From positions 5,952,001-6,016,000 of the forward strand of contig JAHLMK010000001.1 of assembly GCA_019915135.1 (NCBI GenBank): DNA of 64,000 nucleotides. Reading direction: 5' to 3'. Position numbers and translations under genes: made by a program. Shown piece after piece: positions 23,641-34,746 of the stretch; positions within the stretch are counted from its first letter, which is position 1; the number at the start of each line of letters is the position of its first letter. This DNA comes from Strobilurus pachycystidiatus. Taxonomy: Eukaryota; Basidiomycota; Agaricomycetes; Agaricales; Physalacriaceae. The notes below the pieces were generated by a model, which did not search any database, was not told the DNA's origin, and saw only the letters and a list, made by a program, of their open reading frames with translations.

Positions 23641-23946
23641 TGGCTACGTCGGAAGGATTCGAGCCGACTGTCTTAAATTCTCTTGGGGAGGCGGGGTGGC
23701 AAGGAATAGACTTATATTGCGCAGTCGAATACATACACTGCTCTGTGTGGCTGAACCCTAAGTTTTGTGGCGGGCGCATCAAAAGAGCGTGCGTACGATC
23801 GGCGATCGGCATGACTTGTCTTCCCCCATCATGTATCATGCCTGTCCAAGCTTCCTGCTGACCCACAACCGAGTTCCTCACGTACTTGCCCCGGCTCGGA
23901 CCGGGAGCACAGAGTGCCCCAGTCCTGTCATCTGCCCCCATAAGCC
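23641..23946. other. Spacer after the P450 break
   Basis: Holds sequence that does not continue the P450, including a small hairpin (GTCGG at 23648-23652 with CCGAC at 23664-23668) and the 5' flank of the next gene. Confidence 0.5.
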
Positions 23947-25587
23947 ATGAAGACAGACCTGCTCGTCCTGGGCACTGGTATGCCTCCGCATCGTCTCTGT
24001 CTACACTCTCTGACTGTGCCGCAGGAGTCACGGGCACACTCGTCGCAAAGTATCTGCAAAACCACCCCGACCGCGCGACGTTCACCTTTGCCATTGCTGG
24101 CCGCTCGGAGAAAAAGCTGCGCGCTTTGGCATCGGGATTGGCCCTCTCAGAAGACGTCGAGATTCGCGTCGTCGATGTGCTGAACCATGAGCAGGTCGAT
24201 GCGGCGGTAAAGACGAGCAAGGTGGTGCTGAACACAGTGGGTCCATATTGGCTGTATGGCTCGCCGGTCGTCGCGTGCGTTGTGGTCGCCTCCAAGTTGT
24301 CTCTCATGCCTGACTTACACTTTGCAGCGCCTGTGCCCGAAATGGTGTGCACCACGTCGATGTAACCGGCGAGACACACTGGATCAAGTCGATCATCACC
24401 GAGTACGCGACTCCACCCATTCCTTCTAATCCCCGTCTCAACCTCCCCTAAGATACGACCATCTCGCCACGAAAACAGGTTCGATCATCGTTCCATCCTG
24501 CGCCGCCGTGTCCCTCCCCGCGGACATCGTGGCGTACCTGGGCCACAAGGCAATCCAATCTCTCAGCCCCCACCAGCCCGCGCACATCTCCAAGTCGACT
24601 ACGGCGTCCAAGTTCAGCATAGATGGCATGTCGGGCGGCTCCATTGCCACGCTGTATGCTGAGCTTGAGAGCGTACCGCCAGCATTCCTCGGGCTATCCA
24701 AGGAGAGCTATTCGTTAAGCCCTAGTGCGTTTTCCCTGATGTATTCTATCTTTGTATTCATAACATTTGCAGTCTCCGGTCACCCGCTCAATCCCCCACA
24801 ACTTGTTCAAAAGCTACACATCCCGCATAGCAAAGGCGAGGTCATAGGTGGTACATATTTCGCGGCAGCAGCGGATACCCGCATCGTTCAGCGCACATGG
24901 GGACTACTGGAGCTCGATGCCAGACAGTCTGGATCGGCCGCAGCCGCTAATGCACGGTATGGACCGAAGTTCACGTATGAACAGTTCGAGCCGACGGGGA
25001 GTTGGGCCAAGGCGCTGCTGTTGTCTTACGCGTTGTTGCTCATCAACACGATACTACCTATACTCATCCGATCTCCGGTGCGTCATGCTTCTTCTCGCGC
25101 TAGACGCCTCTCAACATCTTCACAGTTTGGCTCCATCGTGAAGAGACTTCTACCTAAACCTGGTGATGGACCCAAGGACGAGTTCGTATAGCATACGTTC
25201 TTCTCGTTCCACCACCCTTACTTGGTATACAGGAATCTACACAAAGGGAGCCTTGACTTGCTGAACATCACGTCGTCGTCTTTGGGGGATCTTCACGCCA
25301 AGACGACATTCAAAGCGCAAGGAAATGGGTATTATCTTTCCGCTTGTGCGTCGTCTCCTCATCTCCTTCTTTTATCTTCTATTCACACGCAGCTAGTGAT
25401 GATATCGGAATGCGCCCTCGCGCTGCTCCGCCCCGAATCACTGACACCTTTGGCAAGAAAGGGCGGTATCTTGACCCCAGCGACGGCGTTCCCGGATGAG
25501 GTGGTGAGGAGGTTGAATAGGAGTGGGAGTGGGTTCAAAATTGAGAGTGTGGTGTTGGAAAAGGAGGGGGAGAAGAAGCGAGATTGA
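23947..25587 (+). CDS. Saccharopine dehydrogenase-like / trans-acting enoyl reductase-like oxidoreductase
   Basis: NAD(P)-binding oxidoreductase of the saccharopine-dehydrogenase-like family. The Rossmann start is formed by splicing MKTDLLVLGTG to VTGTLVAKYLQ. Then come FTFAIAGRSEKKLRAL, VVLNTVGPYWLYGSPVV, HHVDVTGETHWIKSII, SIIVPSCAAVSLPAD and a C-terminal hydrophobic stretch WAKALLLSYALLLINTILPIL typical of these membrane-associated enzymes. The last exons give NLHKGSLDLLNITSSS and LMISECALALLRPES, then GGILTPATAF. Introns are seen at about 23978-24023, 24274-24327, 24400-24450, 24723-24772, 25188-25240 and 25350-25396. The fifth uses a GTTCGT donor; without it the frame stops at 25191. Substrate unknown; in bacteria relatives reduce lipid intermediates. 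Confidence 0.85.
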
Positions 25588-25867
25588 TGTGAGGAAGAAT
25601 CTGCAGAGCCTCGGTGAAGTCCTCATTGACATGGACATTCTGAAGCAGTCTTTACATCATGTATTCAGCAGGCAGGTGCAGTCTGAGTGAGGTTGCACGA
25701 AGCTACGATCACGCTGCACGCCAATGCTTGTATCTTGCTTTGGGTTTCACATTACTGTACAACATGTACTACAAAAGGTGGAGCTATAGTATATATATGG
25801 TGGCATCAACGATGCCTGCTGCGCACGACGGATCCCTCAATGTAGTGAGATGTGCTAACGGGATATA

Positions 25868-27727
25868 TCAGCACTTGTCATCCAATACAAAACGATAGGG
25901 GGAAACGTACAGATCCATCTCGGCAAGAGAGACGATGCTCGTCTTCTTGAAGATCTTCCAGCCAAAGTACAACAGAATCATGAATGGAATGTTGATATAT
26001 GTCGAGAAGAAGTCGGACGCGGACCACGGCTTGATTGTCGTCCATCCCGAGAAGAATATGATTATGATGAACGAGATGAGGACGGTCCACGCGCCCCACG
26101 GCTGCACCCACGATTTGAACGGCAGGATGTCGCGCGATAGGCCCTGCGCGTGCATGCCGCGGTAGAATCGGATATGGGAGAGGGCGATGCCACACCATGT
26201 GAGCATCGATCCGAGCGTCGTGATATTCGCAAGCCAGTTGAACGCTTTCTCTGCTCCGCCAGAGCCGCAGTTCAGGTATCCCAAGGTCCCGAACAAGGCC
26301 GTGAACGCGAGAGCGTAGATTGGTACACCATTGGGGAGGACTTTGGCGAAGAATCTGGGCGCCTGGCCTTGCTGTGCGAGCATGAAGAGGGCGCGGGAGG
26401 AGGCGTACATGAACTCGTTCCCGGAGGAGAACGCGGAGGTGAGGACGACGCCGTTGACGATGTGGTTGAGGACGTGGATCCCGGAGGTGGTGATGACAAT
26501 GACGAAGGGCGATTGCGCGGCAGTCCCGCTTCCCTGTTTGTTGGCGCGGAGGAGGTTGGGGTCATTGGGCGCGATGCACATCCCTGCGAGCCATAGTGAT
26601 ACGATGTCTGGGATGTGACGGATTTAATACTCAAATCGAGGCAGAGAATTGGGGGCACATACAGAGGAGAACGATACGGTAGAAAATGGCTCGGACGGCT
26701 GTGCGCATAGTCTTGCGTGGATTGTCTGCTTCGAGGCAGATGGAGGCAAGACCCTCCATGCCACCGTAGGAGAAGGCAGCTTGAGTCAGGACAGCCCAGA
26801 CTGTCACAAATGATATAAGTGTGTATCCGGATTTATCTGATATATACGCACAGCCGAGGAAACGCGCTTTCGAGGCAGGAACAATGTTGAGGTAGGTGCT
26901 GTTGAAGGGACTCTCTTTCCAGTAACGGAATCCACGGCGGTCCCTATCTGGTGCGCCGCCTAGATCAACGACGAGGCATACGATGCAAAGACCAATCACA
27001 GTGATGATCTTCAGAAAGGCGAACCAGAACTCGAATTCACCAAAGTATCTTGAGAGCCGATCAGCGCTTTGACCACTATAATGGGAGAGAGCACGGACTT
27101 TACGCCTGCCAAGTTGATGAGAATGATACCTGCCAACATGACAGTAACATATATAGCCAGGTGTTTGGAGTCATCGTCCCAATATTGGATTACAATCGAT
27201 GCGGCGACGATCTCAACCGGGGCAGTCATAGCGGTTTGGAACCAGAACTGCCAGCCCATGGCAAAGCCGAGGGCGGGGTCGACGTAGCGGGAAGAGAACT
27301 CGATGAAGCCTCCCGCACTAGGATCGTACACCATCATCTACAAAAGGGGAACGAACAGCAAAGTCAGATGCCGTCCAACAGTAATAGAGCAGCCGCACCT
27401 CTCCCAAAGAGTACATCATAAGACCAACAAGCAGACCGACGATAAGATACCCCAGGACTGCACCGACTGGCCCGCCGTTCTGGAGCGCCTTTCCAGATCC
27501 CAAGAAGAGACCCGTGCCAATAGTCCCTGCCTGTGACCCAACTCAGAGTTGACAACGTAAGAGAAGCAGAGACATACGATCGCAATCATGGATACATGTC
27601 GCCCCTTGAGCGAACGATGCATGTGGGGGTCCTCCGTCGAGGCATCCACGACGCGGTCATCGTGAGTGTCTGCGACGTCGACGTCGAGGTCGGGGCCTTT
27701 TTCGGAATCGTACACCTTGTCAGACAT
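25868..27727 (-). CDS. Amino-acid permease (AAT/APC family)
   Basis: Plasma-membrane amino-acid/proton symporter of the yeast amino-acid transporter family. The N-terminal tail is acidic (SEKGPDLDVDVADTHDDR). Transmembrane segment 1 has the family motif GTIGTGLFLGSGKAL, followed by GAVLGYLIVGLLVGLMMYS, FSSRYVDPALGFAMGWQFWF, LAIYVTVMLAGIILINLAGV, YGGMEGLASICLEADNPRKT, TTSGIHVLNHIVNGVVLTSA, SSRALFMLAQQGQAP and WTVLISFIIIIFFSGWTTIK. About 12 membrane segments and roughly 550 residues, as expected. At least five introns, most in the first half. The stop taken is the TGA complementing 25868; a GTACGT donor in the last codons could give a slightly different C terminus. A TATATAAAG box lies near 27776-27784. 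Substrate range not predictable. Confidence 0.9.
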
Positions 27728-28679
27728 GGTGGGGGAGAGGACTTGGAGGGAAGCTCACCACATGCTCCAGGGGATCTTTATATACAGTATACGTGACAGC
27801 CTTTGATGATGGCAGACTAGGACTGTTAAGACGGTTGGTAGGTCTGCTCTAGAGCCGAAGCACAAGTACCCAATGTAGCAGCACTGGATGTCAATTCATA
27901 CGTCTCCTGGGGAGGCGGTGTGCGGAATGCTCAAGAACGTGTTGCTCTCCTTCCGATGAGTGATGGCAGCCAATGAGAAAATATCTCTCAAGTGCGGAAA
28001 GAGCGGCAGGAGGTATTTTTGTCTGAATGGGTAACACCAAAGGGCTGTGGGAGTCTACGGGTACGATGGGATCCACGAAAGCCCTGGACAATACAGTCGT
28101 CCATAGCGCTTTGTGCAATACTCGCCGGAAAGTGGGGCGCGAACACAAAAAATGACATTGCTGGGTCCGACGAGTTTGATGCCAGGTGGGCCTGGACAGA
28201 GATATACAGTCAACAAATAAATGGATGAATATCCAATTGAAAATGAACATCGAGGCCCACTTACACGAGTGCCACTTCGGCAATTCAAAACTATCTCGTA
28301 ATCCGGCCGCATAACCCTTCACTTCACTGAGATCCGTGATGGATACCAGTGAGCCGCGTCATACAGAATGTGTCGGCAAATGGATGTTGAGCGCTGAGCG
28401 TTGTTGGCGAAAAGCAAGCAACATCTCCGATCGTCCCCAGCCGACGACGTCGGCCGGCCCGACATCGCCTGATTAGGACGACTCGGATCCTTAAACCTTT
28501 GTCTTTCTCTTATTCTCCATCATCCAATCTCACGAGGCGACTTCGACGAAGGATCCTGGATCTCGATTGAACTCAGCACTGGTATTAGGGTCTAACATGT
28601 ATGATAGGATGAACTAGAAAAACAGGGCACACATCTACTACGGCTACAGACTATAGGAAAAAGGAAATTTAGTGCTCTA
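27728..28679. other. Intergenic region, nothing recognised
   Basis: Permease promoter and 3' flank of the C2H2 gene. The 143-codon minus-strand frame at 27891-28322 shows no domain or support. Confidence 0.55.
27776..27784 (-). promoter_or_regulatory. TATA box of the amino-acid permease gene
   Basis: TATATAAAG on the minus strand, about 50 bases before the ATG at 27727. Confidence 0.5.
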
Positions 28680-30048
28680 CTACTCGTTGGCCGACACGCT
28701 GGACTGCACAAGACTGGGGCATGTCTTCTTGCTGATGTGCCTCCCGCCGGAATCAGACCTCGCAAAGTGCTTTCCACACCCAGAGCACGTCCCGCTGGTA
28801 AAGTGGCTTCGTCGAATGTGATTCCACATGCTGTCCGCACTATGAAAAGTGGACCTCGCTGAGCAGTTCGCCCAGTGGCAGATGCCCGAAGAAGGATGAT
28901 TCTCCTCAAAATGTGCGCGCGCCGTCGCCTGCGAATTGTTGGTGGGTCGGTCCAACTCAACGCCGCATGGCTGGCCTGGTGATGTGGCCCACGCGCAGGT
29001 CGTCACAACGTCGTGTACGAAAACAGGCTCCGGCGCAGGGGTGGCTTGAGTAGCTGCTGGAGGTGGTGTTGCCTGTGATTCGACTTCACCAGAGGCGATG
29101 ACTTGAAGCGCAGGCTGAGCATCGGGCAGATCCAGTGAGTCTGCTCCTTGGACGCCTTCGATTCTGGTCTTCTTGGACGATCCAGTATCTTGTCTGTACG
29201 CGACATAAGTACGCATAACCAACCTAACACAAAAGCGACAGAACGTACTCATGATCATCCACAGACTCAGACTCGCGTGCTCTCTTCTTTGGCCTGAGAG
29301 TAAGTCCAGGAGCGGGGGCATCTGCCAGTGGACTTGGTTGGGACGGCTGGAGGTCGAACCATTCCCCGTGAGAACCAGGGGACGACGCGTCGAGTCCTCG
29401 AGAAAACGCGCCATCGGTGTGAGGGAGTAAATCACCAGTGTAAGGAAACGCGTCTTCATCCTGCAAAGACGCGTAGAAGTGGGGTCGAGCTTCGCCATCT
29501 AGCGAGGATGGTGGGGCCCAACCAAAGGGCGGGATATTCTCCTTCATCGCTGGCAACCAGGTCATGTCCAGGTATGAAGTTTTGTCGAAGTGGGGAGGGT
29601 CTTTGACGGGAATAGCGAACCCAGCATCGTATTCGAACGGGAGTGAATGCGGTTGGGATGTGTTGGAATTAGTAGGGGGTGTGTCAAGACTGTCGAAAGG
29701 ATTGTTGTAAGGATGAGGATCGTAGTCTTCGGTATAGTTGTGAAGGAGCGTGGGGGTTTCGTTAGGGAACGTGTCATCTTGCAAGAGGGCCAGAAGAGAA
29801 TCTGTTGGCGCAGGCTGAGACACGCTGTCGTCGAAGGGAGTCGCGCCTGGTGCTGATCCTCGGGAAACCCACTCTTCAAATGGGTCATCGTCAAACAGAA
29901 AGGCGAGGTCACCCTCGTCGAAAGCGTCGAAGGAATGAGGCGCATTAAGAGATTGGTGAAGGGGAGAGGCATTGAATCTGAAGGTGAGGGGATGAATAAC
30001 ACGAATGGTGCACCGAGCGACTCCGACGTACTTTATATTTTGAGACAT
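28680..30048 (-). CDS. C2H2 zinc-finger protein, putative transcription factor
   Basis: Two exons. Exon 1, from the ATG at 30048 (MSQNIKYVGVARC), is acidic and Pro/Asp-rich (FDEGDLAFLFDDDPFEEW, DYDPHPYNNPFDSLDTPP), like an activation region, and ends near a nuclear-signal-like RPKKRARESESVDDHE. A 59-base GTACGT...ACAG intron at about 29191-29249 leads to exon 2. That exon has a C-terminal pair of fingers: CHWANCSARSTFHSADSM, then H-x4-H (HIRRSH), and CSGCGKHFARSDSGGRH followed by a final Cys. The second finger ends H...C, so it is slightly irregular. About 430 residues. Function inferred from the fingers only; targets unknown. The frame is open upstream of 30048 without support. Confidence 0.75.
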
Positions 30049-31356
30049 GCTGAGAAAGAAACAAGAGAAAGTGAAACCAGATATTGACAAGAAGAACACG
30101 AGAGGAACTCCTGCGCTAGCGCTAAGCGTTCGTCCACGTCGACCGTCAACCTGCGAGGTTGTGGTTGAAGAGTAACTGTGCCCAGCTTCGCGCTTTTTGA
30201 GGACAGCGCGTCCGACGTCACGTGGAAAGTACGGCATATCACAATGGGCAGAGGATTTATCACGAAGAGCACTGGCCATTGTTGCCCAATTTGGGTCGTT
30301 TCGCTTCTGGTCGAAGCTGATCAATTCACACTTCACTGTGAAATTGATCAAACAGAATTGCCAAATCTGGAGCTGCGTACAGTGCGTAGCTGTGATATGA
30401 AAAGGGTCGAAGCACGTGTCGGAGCACCCTATGTACAGCTGCGCCACACTGGCCCACACATATCCTTCGCAGTCGAATGCCAAGCTCGGAGGCCTTGAGA
30501 TGCTGGATAGCACACTACTTATTTCATGTGTATTGAGAAACCGTTCGTGAGGGAGCTGGCGGATCAAGTCAACGCGTGTTCGCGCTCGAAAGGTCGTGAG
30601 TGGTTATTCTGAATTCATCATTGCCATGCATTCCAGAGTTCTTGCAACGCGTGCCAGACGTTTGCTAATGGGGGATGCTATGGAGAGTGTCTGGGATGAG
30701 TTGTTATTGAAGTTAGAATTGCATTTTTTTGCAGGTGGAGCGGAGAAACTGGAAAGAAAATGCGACAAAGAATTATCTGCCTCCTCGTCCCAAGAAGGCT
30801 ATCGATAATAGGCACGACAGAATCATTCTTTGGACCTTCTTGATAATTCTGCCTACTGCCAGCGCTGAGTTGGCGTCTATGTCGGGCACTCTTATGCATA
30901 TCTAGTAGGCGGCGTAGCTCTGGCTTACGTCGTTGCAACACATCGTCACTACGTATTGACTTCATCTTTATTATGGGTACGCGAAGTCAACTTGAAGGCA
31001 AAAAATTCGGTCATGGGCTCATGCAGCCCGAGCAAGAATTTGAAGAAACAACAAGCATTGAATAATTTATGTTCCAACCAAAATCAGCGTCGAACTAACA
31101 CAACAAAATCACTATGGATGACAGTATAAACAAGCAGCGCGACTAGCACGACTAGCTGCAGTGAGCGATGAATACCAGAATATCGGCTCTGTGCGTGGCC
31201 TATCGAAGGTTACGGTACGGCGGGTGGGGTATCTATGGTGGTACGCGGAGCAGAGTAATGAAGCATAAACGAAGGCGAAGCGAGGGTATGGGAATCATCG
31301 TCTGGCAGGTATAATGTTGAAGTTACACCTCCGGGTGATTCGTATAGTTTGTGGGA
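30049..31356. other. Intergenic region, nothing recognised
   Basis: Promoter of the C2H2 gene and 3' flank of the AA14 gene. Open frames at 30178-30498 and 30678-30965 are short and look random. Confidence 0.55.
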
Positions 31357-33203
31357 TTACCACGACGAGCCGGAAAAGGCGTGGCGACGGTGCGACCGAA
31401 TAGAGCGCTTGTCAGATAGTTCGGAATCTTCTTCCACATTGCGGCGGCGGCGACGCCTGCGGCAGGTGACTGACGATGACGAGGAGCTTGCTAAGCTCGT
31501 GGATGTGGAGGAGTAGGTTGTGGCCGCAGCATAGGATGTTGTGCTAGGCACGGCGGCGACGCTCGAGGATGAGTCTGAGTCGTGGGAATCGGAATCGGAA
31601 GAGTCAGAGCCTGAGGACGAGGAGGAAGAGTGACCGGATGATGCCGAGGAATCGCTGGACGACGAGGAGTCACTGGATGAACTGCCGGAGCTCGCGGCAG
31701 CGCCGCTCGAGGAAGTTGAAGAAGAACCCGATGACGATGAAGAGCTAGAGGACGACGAGGTCGATCCCTTTCCAGTGAAGATATCGTTTTGAGCTCCTAG
31801 GGATCACCGTTAGTAAGTTTCACACAGAAGGCACCCTCAACGCGTACCTGGGTTGAAACCCATCTTTTTATTGTATCCAGGCGACTTCTCCTGACCGTTC
31901 GCTTGGTATCCAGAGACGGTGACGGTGTTGCCCTCGTTCTGGTTCATTACAATGTACTTCTTGGGCCCAGAGACACAGGCGGACTGGTCGTCCTCGCACC
32001 ATTCAGGCGCAACGGGAGAACCGACCGGAGTGGTGCTGGTAGCGCCGGTGACCTTGCATCGATATGGGTGCATGTACATGTTCGGAATACCGCAGCTAGA
32101 AAGGGATTAGTTGACATAAGCGTTCGCTAGAGATACATACTGGTTTGGTACCCAACCCCACTATATACGGAGATAGATTGATGAGTACATGATGACAGAC
32201 AACCAGGAGTGAACAGACTAACGGCACAGATACATCCACCATCGGGACACGCGGGCATGGCAGCGGGGACATCGTAGGTGGTTTCACGGTACCACGGAGT
32301 TCTTAGCAGCATGTTACGAAGGGCGCTGGAATAGAGCTTGGGTGGACTCACTGGGAAGCGACAGTGAACACGACAAGATTGTCCTCGTTCACGGAAGAGA
32401 GGTCAGACTAAACACTGGATAAGTGACTGTCGGAAGCGGAAGACCGGAGGTTTTGCACCGTGTACGAGATGGCGAAGACGGTTCCAGCGGCCATGGATCG
32501 GTTCTCGGCGTGCACTAGAGCGACATCAAAACGGGCTTCAGTCCCCAATGAGAAATGCATTTACGGTTAGGGACGGTGATGCAAGTGTTGTGCTGTATAT
32601 GCATTCAACAAAAAGTTCCGAGAAATGCATGGAGAACGTACATCGCCGTCGTAGTCGCTGTGGTCCTGACCGTCGGGCCACAAGCCAGCTTCACTACCAC
32701 CGTACGAGTAGGAGGTGAAGGCCCTGTTACTGGCGATCTCAACGGTGAAGCTGCCACCTGCGGGACTGAATAGAAATTGTCAGATATAGACGGTTAACGA
32801 CGCTGAATGGCGCGTACAGCTCGAGGAATTGGCCGTCGGCGGGAGGATCATTGAGACACTAAACCGGAGTAAGTAACGATGACCTCTCGGTCGAGCAGAG
32901 TTGAGGGCGTACTCCAGTGTTCGCGTGCACTGTACAACGATGAGAACAAAGCCAACACGGGAATTTGGGATAACTCACTCCAATACTGGTCGCGGTTCAT
33001 TTGATAGACTGGGTTGACCACTTCTTCTGCATTGATATCGTTGCCTGATGTCCCCTACGCGCTGTGTCAATTATCCTCGGTAGAGAACTGGCTGAGCTGC
33101 GACGCACACTGAAGCACCACATAGACGGGTGGAAAGGGCCTACATGGGCTTGCACATAGGGAGCAAAAAGGAGTGCCGCTGCGGATAAAATCGTGAACAA
33201 CAT
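31357..33203 (-). CDS. AA14-type lytic polysaccharide monooxygenase with Ser-rich, Arg-run tail
   Basis: Secreted copper enzyme of the AA14 family, oxidatively cleaving xylan on cellulose in wood decay. The signal peptide is [19 protein letters not shown]. The mature protein begins with His ([12 protein letters not shown]), the first ligand of the histidine brace. Other landmarks are [102 protein letters not shown] and [17 protein letters not shown]. Up to ten small exons; the first junction reads WCFS|GTSGNDI. After the catalytic domain comes a tail of about 130 residues, nearly all Ser/Asp/Ala/Thr, then a Cys followed by seven Arg and a basic end ([16 protein letters not shown]). A TATAAAG box lies about 45 bases upstream. 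Confidence 0.9.
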
Positions 33204-34746
33204 GTCGTCTATGGGAGCTGTGACAGTGTCGACTAAGGAGGGTCTTTATAAAGGAATGTAAGTGTCCCGGAGAGAAGCACGGGACGGCAGGTGAAAACCT
33301 GCAAAAAGCAAGCGAGGAGGAGGGAGGGGGGAAGTGATATACAGGGCAGATAGGGATCCAGATTTATACACATGGATTTTCGAAAATGCATCAATTTCCA
33401 ACCGGCCTAAAGTGGGCAATGCATCAATGAACTGTCAGGCACACCGCCGGTCGTCGTCAAGGGCCTACCGAAGCTTTGCTCTAGGCTTACGCTTTCGTTG
33501 CTGCAGTAACCACGTTCTATGTACAGTAAGACTGCCTCATACGTGCTTACCTTTGCTCTCAGGTCCTCCCCTTGAGGTATTCGACGTTTGAAATCTAAGA
33601 CTTCGGATAACAATCTGACAAGCAACGTGATTCGCAATCAGGACAAAATGCCGCAATAGGCAAGACGCGACAGGACCGAACTTCAGGGATCTTGGGCAGC
33701 CGCACTTTCGTCCGCGCCTGCCTGTGGCAACGCCGAATATTCGCGAGTTTCCCATGGAGGTTACACAACACCACGACGCGCTCTGTCTCCGCGCATTCCG
33801 ATGACTTCGTCAACTAAACTTCGCGGGTAGACTGCTTCGAGCCAGAAGGACGTCATCTCAACGATCGCTCGCCTCCACCTCCACCCTCTCCACTGAGTGT
33901 TGGTCGCTATCGTGACTCGTCCAAAGATTGAATCTCGATGTTTATGGGAACTTGAAAGAGATATCGAACGACGACGAGAGGACACACGTAAGACAACCTT
34001 TGTGATGGTTGTCCGCCTCCCGTATAACACTGCGTATACAAAGCTTACTCTACATACACTACTACACCGCTAGACGGTAACCGACTGCTCGCCAAGAAAA
34101 GCTTGAGCCAACGCGCCTCATGAACACTTACGCACAGTGTCCGTCGAACGTCCAACACTCACATTCGCGCCACACCTGACAGTCCATACGGGGTACCCTG
34201 GGGTTCTACATCCTCTCTCCCCCGACGTTAGGCAACTCCCCATCCTGGGGAAAGACTCCACACATCGTGGAGCTCCCTAAAATCCATGAATCTCTTAGAT
34301 CTCCTCGGGGGGCCTATCGCGTCGCATGTCCTCGATGGTGGAGATTCAGAATCACCAACCCAGCGGTCTGCTGCGCTCGAGAGTCCTCAAACTACTTTTT
34401 TTAGTCCTCGGACAATGTTAGATCCCAAAGGTCCTTTAACCTTTCTAGAGTATAAGGCAACTTAGCTCTTGAGAAGGCGCGCCACGCACCATCGATAAGC
34501 CACTCCCTCACGCGATGTGGCGCAGAAGGCAGATCACGAGAGCGCGTTGAGCTGCTGGCAGCCCGGGGCAATATCCCCCGAACTCGAAATTGTTGCAAAG
34601 GAAATCAAAGACATCTGGGACTATGCAGACAATTCGTATTCGTCAGACCGGGAACTGACATACTGTACACTATGTAGAAAGATACATTGCTTAGTTTACA
34701 TGCATAACCATAATAGATCCAAAAGATGAAGTCACTTTCGCCACCC
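33204..34746. other. Intergenic region, nothing recognised
   Basis: Between two minus-strand genes. Beyond the LPMO promoter I see only short frames. No repeats or element ends stand out. Confidence 0.55.
33244..33250 (-). promoter_or_regulatory. TATA box of the AA14 LPMO gene
   Basis: TATAAAG on the minus strand, 41-47 bases before the ATG at 33203. Confidence 0.5.

Noticed and set aside
23641..23700. tRNA-like T-arm (GGATTCGAGCC)
   Set aside because: The arms beside it do not pair as a tRNA and no anticodon arm or acceptor stem can be drawn; only a 5-base hairpin remains.
23576..24379. 267-codon minus-strand frame
   Set aside because: Antisense to the P450 end and to exons of the oxidoreductase at 23947. 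No domain; the sense strand has clear families.
34140..34400. CCC/GGG-rich stretch that looked like an element end
   Set aside because: No inverted or direct repeat ends and no transposase remnant found nearby.
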